The notes below the pieces were generated by a model. The model saw only the letters and a program-made list of their open reading frames with translations, was not told the origin of the DNA and searched no databases. The position numbers and the translations under genes are program-made. From contig CM034110.1 in the NCBI GenBank assembly GCA_019914945.1, forward strand, positions 6,031,808 to 6,095,807: a DNA stretch of 64,000 nt. Reading direction: 5' to 3'. Shown one piece after another: positions 36,101 to 43,569 of this stretch; the first letter of the stretch is position 1; each line of letters starts with the position of its first letter. This stretch comes from Typha latifolia. Lineage: Eukaryota > Streptophyta > Magnoliopsida > Poales > Typhaceae.

Positions 36101-36946
36101 CCTAGTCAATAATGCTGGTATCTGAAAGCAAAGAGATTTGCCTGCATAACCATTTAGTAATTCAGGTTCAAGATAATGCAACAGAGATGATTTTCAGATA
36201 TATGCAAGTCAAAGAAAAAAAGAAACAATGCTCAAACATAGATTACAGAAAAAGAAGAGTAAAATGTACATACCAGATCCTGTTGCAGCAAGGACAAGGC
36301 AGTCCTTGTGGGCTAACCAAGCATCCAAAGCTTCCTTCTGGAAACCTTTCAAAGATGAAAATGCAAAATACTTTTGTAAAATACTAGAAACTTTATTCTC
36401 CCAGTCTGATACAACTTCTTGATTCTCAAAACTACACAACTCTGAAGAGACTTGACACAGGGAGCTCTCATTTTCTTGTGGTAACAACTTCAGCTCTGAA
36501 AAATGCCTAAAACTTTCTGAACCCTGCTGAGAAGACTGAGACAATTGCCTAGGGTTATTATTAGAGACTGTTGGTACACATAGATCTGTGGGCCTTAATC
36601 TCTGTATGTGAGATAATGAAGAATTCGAAATATTAGAAATGTTCCTTCTAGTCCTACGAAATGATGGAGTATGGTGTGTTATGCTTGACTGCTTCAACTT
36701 TTTTGGAGAATAAGATAATATGAGGCCATCACTTAAAGAGTGCTCTTGACTAGTGGAACAAGTAGAATTACTTGAGACCCTTCTACATTGATAGGTATTA
36801 ATATCACAAGAACCATTTAACAAACACTCAAGCACATCATCACGGTGGGAACCTACGGCTTCAATAGCTTTCATAACTTCACTGAACTCAAAACCCATAT
36901 CAAGTAATTCAGCAATGATGTGGTCAGCAGATACATCATTCTCCAT
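12736..36946 (-). CDS. RECQSIM: RecQ-family DNA helicase, SIM type (16 coding exons)
   Basis: This is an ATP-dependent 3'-5' DNA helicase of the plant-specific RecQsim branch, nuclear, presumed to act in recombination and repair. I rebuilt these coding exons, from start to stop: 36274-36946, 35922-36141, 35735-35845, 35365-35554, 33933-34118, 33791-33842, 32595-32785, 30911-30967, 29158-29238, 27677-27740, 22005-22104, 21838-21921, 19721-19808, 18051-18167, 14320-14412, 12736-13044. All junctions are GT-AG and the phases agree; the total is 2616 nt, 871 aa, close to the ~860 aa I recall for the Arabidopsis protein. The ATG at 36946 is the first in the open first exon. Domain order: UBA-like (residues ~5-45), helicase motifs 0-VI with an acidic insertion between motifs III and IV, cysteine cluster (C650, C668, C671, C674), RQC-like region, basic tail. 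Introns reach 5.6 kb because of transposons. A gene about 24 kb long with every exon intact suggests it is functional. Boundaries are by eye, without cDNA. Confidence 0.9.
15063..15470. repeat. GC-rich repeat-like block in a RECQSIM intron
   Basis: This CpG-rich block differs sharply from the intron around it. It opens with GTCGGTACCATACGACACGG-like text. A related GTCGGTCGGTACGGCTTGGC block occurs at about 27548-27570 just outside the hAT element. Short open frames on both strands overlap in this block and look compositional. It is probably part of a dispersed repeat of unknown class. Confidence 0.35.
15610..17626 (+). mobile_element. LTR-like insertion in a RECQSIM intron
   Basis: The ~2-kb stretch begins TGTGGGATATTCGG and ends ATTTCAGGTCATGGCA. 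It carries a TATAAATAAA box at about 15671 and an AACCCTAATCC-rich leader, then GC-rich text, then AT-rich sequence. The end, with GGCCGGTCATGATT, resembles the 3' ends of long plant gypsy-type LTRs as I remember them. No polyprotein is present and no target duplication is obvious, so a solo LTR with decayed ends is the working reading. Confidence 0.35.
19721..27740 (-). CDS. RECQSIM: RECQSIM exons 10-13: motif VI and cysteine cluster
   Basis: Exon 10 (27677-27740) carries motif [14 protein letters not shown], with the arginine finger. Exon 11 (22005-22104) encodes LYAN, TLLPS and [15 protein letters not shown]. Exon 12 (21838-21921) holds [15 protein letters not shown] and GCH; its donor is read as GTGTGT because only that choice restores LCDIC across the junction. 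Exon 13 (19721-19808) supplies C671 and C674 of the presumed zinc site. The intron between exons 10 and 11 is 5.57 kb and contains the hAT elements annotated separately. Confidence 0.87.
20139..20620. mobile_element. MITE with long imperfect terminal inverted repeats
   Basis: The left end reads GAAAGGGGCAGG, then TTGAGTTTTTGAT, ACACATCTAAT, TTTGAAACTTATATACGAGAT. The right end on the other strand reads GAAAGGGGCAAGG, then CTGAGTTTTTGAC, ACGTGTCTAAT, TTCGAAACTTAAATATGAGAT. The inverted match spans about 90 bp. Inside, the phrase GATCCAGTCAGCGA recurs three times with variation. No target duplication was recognised. It lies in the RECQSIM intron between exons 12 and 13. A relative sits near 49.4-49.8 kb. 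Confidence 0.7.
22743..23050 (-). pseudogene. hAT transposase C-terminal fragment
   Basis: The minus strand reads [20 protein letters not shown], then [11 protein letters not shown], the hATC dimerisation signature (SSSGCERNWS, then LVYVHYN in intact relatives). It continues in another frame with [16 protein letters not shown], a typical acidic end. Only about 100 codons of the C-terminus are present and the rest is absent. It is a dead fragment, separate from the larger hAT element to its right. Confidence 0.6.
24267..26695 (-). pseudogene. Broken BED-finger hAT transposase
   Basis: Fragments in the right order on the minus strand show the family. Near 26450-26690 there is a BED zinc finger ([29 protein letters not shown], then C at the final ligand position). 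Near 26090-26245 there is [10 protein letters not shown] and GYNMLRTTF, a DUF659-type block, continued left of an insertion by [13 protein letters not shown]. Near 24480-24650 lies the hATC part ([27 protein letters not shown]). The acidic C-terminus ends at a stop at 24267. Stops, frameshifts and a 323-bp insertion break it, so it cannot make an active transposase. I describe the pieces only. Confidence 0.75.
25760..26082. mobile_element. 323-bp hAT-type MITE nested in the transposase pseudogene
   Basis: The element is flanked by a perfect 8-bp direct repeat, CTTCTAAT, at 25752-25759 and 26083-26090. Its ends are inverted: TAGGAGTGT at the left and, on the other strand, TAAGGGTGT at the right (7 of 9). 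The inside is built of GGCTCGGCTCAA and GAGTCGAGCC-like words and has no coding capacity. Removing it rejoins the transposase block NPIRS-TWGA in register, so it inserted into a once-continuous gene. An 8-bp duplication and these termini fit the hAT superfamily. Confidence 0.85.
28620..28880 (+). mobile_element. LINE (RTE-like) 3' coding remnant
   Basis: The plus strand reads [10 protein letters not shown] followed, after frame breaks, by REENTM-like and DSN-MGHKD text. It resembles the C-terminal end of plant RTE-type reverse transcriptases (RWFGHVQRRP and later AD-N-G pieces). It ends in a T/G-rich TTGTTCTTGTCGTTGTCCC run, as those elements do. It is too broken to code and lies in the RECQSIM intron between exons 9 and 10. 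Confidence 0.45.
29158..32785 (-). CDS. RECQSIM: RECQSIM exons 7-9: motifs IV and V
   Basis: Exon 7 (32595-32785) ends the insertion and gives motif [22 protein letters not shown], and AAAYHAK. Exon 8 (30911-30967) is a 57-nt microexon that encodes [20 protein letters not shown] found it by looking for the missing conserved block between flanking GCAG and GTAATT sites. Exon 9 (29158-29238) carries motif [19 protein letters not shown], and IIHYGWPQ. Exons 8 and 9 are bounded by phase-0 introns, so skipping either would keep the frame but delete conserved helicase sequence. Confidence 0.88.
29999..30525. repeat. ~264-bp tandem duplication in a RECQSIM intron
   Basis: The block beginning AGTACCAAAATATTATTA at 29999 recurs at 30263. 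Shared later words in the same order are ATATAAATGCAAGTC, GCCAT, TAAACCTAT, ACTTTTAA, GAATATTT, GAGCTCTTTTATA, ATGCATTT and GGAAGAGAGAG. The copies have diverged by scattered substitutions and small indels, so this duplication is much older than the 109-bp one near 4.3 kb. Confidence 0.75.
33791..34118 (-). CDS. RECQSIM: RECQSIM exons 5-6: acidic insertion of the SIM type
   Basis: Exons 5 (33933-34118) and 6 (33791-33842) encode about 79 residues inserted between the first and second RecA-like lobes. They are rich in Ser, Asp and Glu: [19 protein letters not shown], then [15 protein letters not shown]. An acidic insertion that splits the helicase domain is the hallmark by which RecQsim was distinguished from other plant RecQ proteins. 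It has little sequence constraint apart from charge. Both exons keep frame. Confidence 0.88.
35365..36141 (-). CDS. RECQSIM: RECQSIM exons 2-4: helicase motifs Ia, II, III
   Basis: Exon 2 (35922-36141) completes Walker A and carries motif Ia ([14 protein letters not shown]) and YVCPETLL. Exon 3 (35735-35845) carries Walker B as IDEVH (D318, E319), followed by [13 protein letters not shown], the RecQ aromatic-rich loop. Exon 4 (35365-35554) carries motif III ([15 protein letters not shown]) and FRPNLQF. Donors are GTAGAA, GTCTTC (weak) and GTGAGT; acceptors are TGCAG, TTGCAG and TCAAAG. The DEVH box differs from the DEAH/DECH usual in RecQ proteins, but both acidic residues are present. Confidence 0.9.
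36274..36946 (-). CDS. RECQSIM: RECQSIM exon 1: UBA-like domain, linker, motifs 0 and I
   Basis: The exon encodes 224 residues and one base of the next codon. Residues ~5-45 ([28 protein letters not shown]) have the MGF-loop and three-helix spacing of a ubiquitin-associated domain. Residues ~46-180 form a Ser/Arg/Asn-rich linker of low complexity. Motif 0 follows ([16 protein letters not shown]) and then the first part of the Walker A loop, AATGSG. The exon splits Walker A after TCTG, with donor GTATGT; the codon is completed by the next exon to give GKS. The motif reads ATGSGKS, where typical RecQ enzymes have PTGGGKS. Confidence 0.9.
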
Positions 36947-38640
36947 CCTGCTGTCTCCCTTAATCAGATTGTTGATAATGTTTCTGAAACAAGCTTACAG
37001 TCATGCAGCATCACGACTTTCTGATTAGATGTTAGGCAAGTGTTTACTCTCTAATATAATTCCTCATTCCCTAGAGAAAATAATCCAGGAAGAACAGAAA
37101 TAGTTGCCTGCCAAGATAACAAATGTATTAAACTGGGCATTAATTTAGCATTCAAACAAAAGCGTAAAAGTGCATTTCTTGCTCAACTAAGGAAAAAAGC
37201 ATCATAAGATCCAGTCAAACAGTTTCATACATTTTTACATCTATCGCCTTAAATTGTTCATGAATGAAGCAAGCAAATATTGTGTGTAACTGAGTATAAT
37301 TTAGTGCTAAGACTAAACAAGAAGCATAGCATGTGGTGTAATTAAAAAAATGTCTAGTGTCTCATCCCATGGTTCCCAAAACCGTCGATCCCAAGTCAGA
37401 TCGACCGATCTGGATCAAGATCGTTATAACTGATCCCCGTCAAGAGTCGAAATCGGTCTATTGAGTGGTTTTGGTCTGGCATCAGCCGATCCGTTTAGGC
37501 CAAATCGGTTGAAACTCCCCGAAACTCAATTCTTTTAAGATAAGTGTTTTTTTTCTAATTTCTCTTCTCTCTTTTTCACCCACTCTTTAAATTTTTTTTC
37601 TTACCGTTACAAAACAACATTGAAGATAAAAATCTCTCTTCACTGTTGTTCTACGGTAGTAATTTACGAGTATAAAAATTTGTTAAATTCAAGTCGGAAT
37701 TCATTATAGTTTTTTAATAAGTATTTAGGCTTCATATGTGACTAATTTTTATTTTCTTCTTTTTCTTTTATTTTAAAATTTAGAAGTTTTTTTATATTTT
37801 TAAATAATAAAAAATAGTCCAATCCGATAAGGGCGGCCGATCTAGATCCCAATAACATGTTTCTGACTCTTGTCTCATCCTAAACTAAATTCAGTTTGTG
37901 AGCTGCTTGCAATTGCTAGTTGTACAGCAGAAACCAACAGAAATATGCTTGTGAGAATGAAAGAAACATTGGGTTTCACTACATTAATGAGGTCAGCAAC
38001 ATCAAATCTTGGAACTATTGTCTTCGAGGTGACTAAAGATTTAATAGGACATTGCCCAAAACAATCATCGATGAGATGTCCTTACTTTTAAGTTAAATTC
38101 CTTGCATCCCCAACATGAGCTTCCTTTCAGATCCTTGGAAGTTTCAGCCAGAAAGAGTCATCTTATGCCACTTACCAGATTCAAAGAGGCTATTATATTT
38201 GTAGAGAATACTTCATTACCTATAATTGTCAGGCTGCATTATTCATAAATTACTGGACTGGTAATAGCTCGAGAAAAAATAACTGATAGGTCGAAGCGCA
38301 TTGGAATTCAAGCTGATAGTTCTTGTCACCACATATGCATAGAATTCAGATGGTTTAAAGAATTATTATGCAAAAGACCGGCTTTTTCTGTACATTATAA
38401 ATCAGATTATGCAAACTAGCAAGGAATCTCTCATACATCACACTCAAAGATCAATCCGATGTATTCCAGAATAAATTTCCTCGAAGTAAAACCTTTCGTC
38501 TCATCCTATAGCTATCTTTAACACAATCTCATCGAAATCAAGATTTGCAAAGAAGGAAAACAGATACCAAATTCCAAGATAAAAATCGCATTGTATTTTT
38601 CGACCGAAGAACCTATTTCCAAGGGAGAGACATTATGAGA
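36947..38640 (-). other. RECQSIM 5' untranslated and probable leader intron
   Basis: No other gene is seen. A TTTCAG acceptor lies on the minus strand at about 36984-36989, some 37 bp before the RECQSIM ATG, so the leader may be spliced. A noncoding first exon could lie in the GC-richer block near 38.6-38.7 kb. The region also carries a 503-bp MITE, annotated separately. Confidence 0.4.
37368..37870. mobile_element. Mutator-like MITE with 10-bp flanking repeat
   Basis: The 503-bp segment is flanked by a perfect 10-bp direct repeat, TGTCTCATCC, at 37358-37367 and 37871-37880. The left side begins CATGGTTCCCAAAACCG with GATCCCAAGTCAGATCGACC; the right side has GGCGGCCGATCTAGATCCC. Its GATC-rich ends face each other in partial inverted order. 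It has no coding capacity. A 9-11-bp target duplication is typical of Mutator-like elements. It lies upstream of the RECQSIM start codon. Confidence 0.65.
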
Positions 38641-39542
38641 AACATCGCCGTACCCTAGAGACATGGGCGGGGATTTGCGAGCGAGGAGTCGGAGCCCGAG
38701 TCGGAGCGCTCATCTCTCATCTTGGGTTTAGAATAAAGGAGGGATTAGAGTGAAGCGAGAACCGGATTCGGGCTAAGGGTGTCTGTAGACCCAATAACCT
38801 ACTAAGCTTTGCCCTTATTAAATACCTGAATGGGTGCCTTTCGAAAAATAAATTCTTTTAATAGGTAACCTAGAATGGAATGATATTCGAGCGTATTTAG
38901 GTGACCCCTTCAATAACCAAACATTATTTTTTTTCCTTAAGACAACTTCAAGGGTGAAAAAGGATAGAGAAGAATACAAATAAGGTTAAATTAAAAAAAA
39001 AATTATATTATAAATTTTTTATCGTGAACATTTAAGGTTAAAAGGGACATTGAGATTCAACATATATTCAAAATAATATTTAGGGGTTTGATATATCCGG
39101 GATGGAAATGGATCGGCTGAATAAAATAATATTTTTAATAAAAGCCAATAATTTATATTTAAGGCATTCATGATTCTATTCAGCTTTGATTAAAGTAATT
39201 TTATCTTTTTTAATAAAGTATTTGTGACTTAATCTTGTTTATTGAAAAGTAGAAGGTATGGTGAAGGCAAAAACACTCTTTAAACATAATTTTCATTCAA
39301 TTATTAGGCATCTAATTGAATCCAATTATCCGATCTGCCTACTGCCTTAACGGATCGGTTGCGGATGCCATTGGAACCCGTTAACCCGCAAAATACGAGA
39401 TTTTGTTTAGCTCGCCGCTCATTTCCCATCAATTCTCGTCTCATTTCAAAATTTTCTCCGTAACCCCCTCTCCACTCCCACAGTTCCACTCCAGATCGCA
39501 CAAAGTCCTAACCCTAAGACTAGAGGTCGAGATCGAGATCTC
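38640..39542. promoter_or_regulatory. Intergenic region between divergent genes
   Basis: RECQSIM is read leftward from this side and the coiled-coil gene at 39543 rightward. Two islands of higher G+C content (about 38640-38780 and 39320-39540) are separated by AT-rich sequence. The left island carries a CGCTCATCTCTC stretch like a RECQSIM leader, and the right holds pyrimidine-rich sequence just before the ATG. The islands suggest two separate core promoters rather than one shared site. No TATA box stands out. Confidence 0.4.
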
Positions 39543-42500
39543 ATGGCGGATTCTGATCAAGCTGCGCCTTCATCACCTGCCACTACTTCTGCCGCCGCCG
39601 CCGTAGCTCTCTCCTCTCCGGCTGTAATCTCCTGATATCGCCTGTGCTCTCCTCATCTCTTGTTTTCTCTAAAGTAAAATATAATATTTTCGTGCCCTTT
39701 TTCTGACGACAGAAGAAGAAGGAGGATCTGCAACCAGTGGGAGAAAATATTGCGGTGTGTTACAGAAGCAAAACAGAAGAGATTTAGAGTTTTGTTTTTA
39801 TTATAAAAAGGTCTTTTTTTTCTTATTGATTTAGCGTTTTGGTTAGGAGCTGCATGAATCGCAGGCGGAGTTATTGACTAGGATTCGAGGGCTGAAGCAA
39901 GTAAATCTGGCTATTTTCGCTTATTCTTTTGTCTTTTGCACTTTAACTGTAGAGTTGCAAACGTGGGAGAAAAAGAGAGCTTCTATGATAGATTGTTGTG
40001 CGTTGTGACAGGATTTGCAGGGTTGGAGGTCAAAGTTGGACACTCAAGTTAAGACATACCAAGATGTGAGTATCATTAGCTATCATTTTATACAAATTTT
40101 CTTTTTCCCAATGGTCGCTAAATCTTTTTCTTCTAATATTGTCAATGGTTTTGTGTAGTACCTAAAATTTATGTTAACTAATTATGTTGCTCTGTCAGTA
40201 TCAATCAAGCTTGATGTTTTCTTTGGCATTTTGATGTTAGTTACCCTCATGTTATCAGTAGTCACAGGAGAGGAAGCACACCTCATTGATAAGTTTTAGG
40301 TGTTGTAGTCTTACTTTGTACAAATTATCAGTGAAATTGTTGCACATTGTCACAAATTCTTAAAACTGAAAGTGTTGTGTAAGGTATGTGTGTTGTAAAT
40401 TCTGTAATTATAATTTTTTTTATAGAGGAAACTATTTTCTGGTAGGTTAACGGTATCAACTATGAGTTCTTATTTCGTGATAGGTTACACTGGAGGTTGT
40501 TAGTTTTATCTTATATTATTAAGTAATTTAGTAGGCATGCCCAAAATGAGGTGTGGCAGTGCTTATTCCTGCCGATATTATTTTTTAAGTGGTGACATTA
40601 AAATCGGAAAAGAACTCTTAACTAAAGATTGACTACCTAGAGAAGAGAAGTTGCGAGTGACGGTGAAGAGGTAAGATGAAGTGAATCTTTCATTTCTCTC
40701 TGGCCATTTGATCTAAGAGATGGAAATCAAATATCTAGAGCAAGGTGGCCACAATTGAAGTCATTTTGATGCCTTATATGATTATGCTGGTCAGATTAAA
40801 GCTAAAACATTAATGGTTTTACTAAGATACTACTAGAAACTATTTATTAGAAATTATTGTTACATTCAACCAAGTTTGTAGTTAGGGCTTTGCTCTCCAA
40901 AAAATATGAAATATGTTGGAGTTTTGGAACCCATTTGACAACTTGGGATAAGGGGATCTATTTGTGATAAATGTGTCTTTTATCTTGGAAATTGGGTGCC
41001 AAACAAGTGCTAATATGTTGGGATAAAAACCCAGATAAACCTTGTTTATTCAGTTATTTTTATCCTATGTTTTGGTTGGGGTAGAAAAAATGGGTTATCA
41101 CACTCTTTTATCCCAAAAGAAAAATGACCAATTTGCCCATGATACCTATTACTAAACTCTCCATATTGTGCAACATTTGAAATTTAGATTTAGGTACTCA
41201 CTTGTAAATTTGTAATGTGACTACTCTATACTTAGTAATATATTAGAATATGTTTGTAGTGAAAATATTTTGATATAAGATGTCTATTTGTGATGGTATT
41301 CATATATTGTGTAAATTATGGGAATTAAGTTAAAAAAAATTTTTGCTAAGTATTATACAAGTAACTATGAGATTATAAATTTATAATATAATAGTTATAA
41401 AATAATATTATAATTTGTATATAATTTTAAACCTATTTTCTATCTTTCTCCAGAAAAAAGAAATATCTATTTACACAAAACTAGGAAAAGGCAATAAGAG
41501 CAATTTAATCATCCTTATCCTTTATCCCAGTTATCACAATCAAACATCATTCTTATCCTATATTTTTATTCAACACTTATTCTCCTTTTTCCAACCAAGC
41601 ACCCAAAAGAAAAAAAAAGAAATTGCTATGCCAACTTCTTTATCCGATGAGAGTGTACACTGACTATATGCATTTATGTTATTCGCTAATTTATCAGTAC
41701 TTTTCTTTTTTTACATACAGGAACTAACAGATCTAAAGAAGACACTCAATGCTGAACTGGAACAACTGAGATTGGTAAGACTTGCAAAATATTCGTCTTA
41801 TTTCTTTTGTATTATATCATTGAATTTGGTCGCATCTTGCTTTAGGATTTCGGAGAACTGAGGACTACCCTTCAAAAGCAACAAGGGGATGTCACAACAA
41901 GTCTGAAAAGCCTAGGGGTAATTGATCGTGCCCTTTCTTTTAATCATCTCTGTAACAGTATATCCAGTGATTTGTGGTGACATAATGATGTAGAATGAGA
42001 GTTAAATTTATTTGTACTGGATACTATAATTTAGCCCCTCTATGGTTTAGCCTAATTTTAATTTATCCCCATGTACTTCAAACTTAAATACTTAAACCCC
42101 CTGTGGTCCCATTAACTGAGATGTAAAAGAACTTACTTACCCCCACAAAAATATAGTCTAATTTGAAGATATCAGTGGTAGTTTGGTCATTTGTAGTTTG
42201 TTTATGGCAGGAAATATTGTTGTCAATGAAACAATATTAGTTTAGGATAAAATTATAATAGGTTTGAAGTACAAAAAGGTAAGCTAAAATCGAGTGAAAC
42301 CACATAAGCTTAATATAGAAGTTGCCCATATTTTTATAATATCTTCCATAGAATGTTAAGCAATAGATGGCAATTGTTCCTACCACAACGTTTGAAATGA
42401 CAATAATGCCTTCTATTTCTAAGGGACAAAAATTGTCAAAGAGTCATCGTCGAATCGGACTCTCTCCTTTTGGTCAACATTTTGAATGATGCAACTAAGC

Positions 42501-43569
42501 CTATGTGGTCATTGGAGGTTATTGTGTTTGACATCAAATTCCTAACTTGTAATTATTAAAATTGTAAAGTTAATTATATTTTTAGAGAAGCTAATTGTCC
42601 TGCTAATTGGCTTGCTAATTTTGGTAGAACTAATGGCTATGGTTATACTTGGGATGGGGGTTTTCCTTTTGATCTTCTATAGTTGTTGGCCTCCGACTCT
42701 AACAGAGCTTTTTGTAACCGTGGAAGTTAGTTTATAAAATCATTCTTTTAAAAAAAAATAATAGTAATAATGCATGCTTTTTCCACCTTGATCTATGTTT
42801 TTGTGTTAGGTTTCTTGTGATCAGTTGATGCTATTCAAGTTATCCAGATAATGACAACTTACCTTGAATGAATATAAGTCAACAAAAATGGAATACTCAA
42901 AGAACCATATGAATATTTTTGTGATATCATAACTTCATTAGTCCTGCATTGCTTACGCCAATATTTTTTGTGTAAGATAGGTGAATGTATGATGCACTCC
43001 AGAAAACAGAGTTAAGAAGGTGGAGGATAATGCCTCTTTCCTCATCATGAGGAATTAACATTGGCAAAAGCAAGTTGTTTATATTATTTTTAGATAGTAT
43101 CAGATGGCACTTAGTGCTTTACCCCTGAAACTGTATCTGGAATTAGAATTGAGTAGTTGTGTTAATAGATAGTAACATGATGAGTTGTTTATAATGTTGT
43201 CGACGGAGTTGGCATATATCGAAAATATTTTAAATTGCAGGAAAGCTGTAATTCTGCTGCATACTCGATTGACAGTATGGTCCGTATAATTAATAAAGTC
43301 CTGTTGCTATGTCAAATCATACTATGCATGAGGCATGTGTTCAAGTCATCAAGGGTGCATTTATGATTAATATAACTCTTAGAGATCTTCCATAGTTTTA
43401 GCTTGAACATAAGATTTTCTGTCACTTTCAGATGCAGGATATTCCTGAAAATACTGAGAAAAGCAAAGGTGAAGAAAAAGAGGATGGTGAGAAAGAAGCA
43501 AGAGGGCCTTCTGACAATGGAAAGGAGAAAACACCGTCAGATGGTTCTGGTGTGGAGTCTTCTTCATAA
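39543..43569 (+). CDS. Small coiled-coil protein, eight exons, unknown function
   Basis: Exons read as 39543-39623, 39713-39754, 39847-39900, 40012-40065, 41721-41774, 41846-41917, 43241-43279 and 43432-43569. The start is MADSDQAAPSSPATT and the stop TAA at 43567-43569, giving 177 aa. Every intron is GT-AG and in phase 0, and exons 3, 4 and 5 are each exactly 54 nt (18 residues). The protein has an Ala/Ser/Pro-rich N-terminus, a central ~85-residue heptad-rich coiled coil (ELHESQAELLTRIRGLKQ, ELTDLKKTLNAELEQLRL) and an acidic, lysine-rich tail (KSKGEEKEDGEKEARGPSD). No catalytic domain is visible, so an adaptor or tether role is only a guess. The exon-7 donor (GTCCGT) is the weakest boundary. 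I do not recognise the family. It is divergent from RECQSIM. Confidence 0.75.
41069..41602. mobile_element. MITE-like element in an intron of the coiled-coil gene
   Basis: The left end, TGTTTTGGTTGGGG, then GGGTTATCACAC, is mirrored at the right by CCAACCAAGCACCC preceded by CCAGTTATCACAATC. The middle is AT-rich and noncoding. The GGTTGG...CCAACC ends and ATAAGG/CCTTAT words are common in small plant DNA transposons, but I could not find a target duplication or fix the family. Confidence 0.4.
42023..42318. mobile_element. ~296-bp MITE with inverted ends in an intron
   Basis: The left end reads TATAATTTAGCCCCTCTATGG, with GTACTTCAAACTTAA further in. The right end on the other strand reads TATATTAAGCTTATGTGGTTT, with GTACTTCAAACCTA further in. 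The inverted match is about 60 bp with mismatches. The interior is noncoding. Termini with the phrase CCCCTRTGGTTTAG recur in many plant MITEs; the superfamily is not decided. Confidence 0.6.
42530..42770 (+). mobile_element. LINE 3'-end fragment (copy 2, best preserved)
   Basis: An in-frame piece reads REANCPANWLANFGRTNGYG, then YTWDGGFPFDLL before a stop. This is the RNase H-like C-terminus of a plant LINE. It is followed by the same 3' end as at 1205-1382 (GTGGAAGTT, TTTATAAAATC) and an A-rich tail with ATAATAGTAATAA. It is 5' truncated and lies in the last large intron of the coiled-coil gene. Confidence 0.55.
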
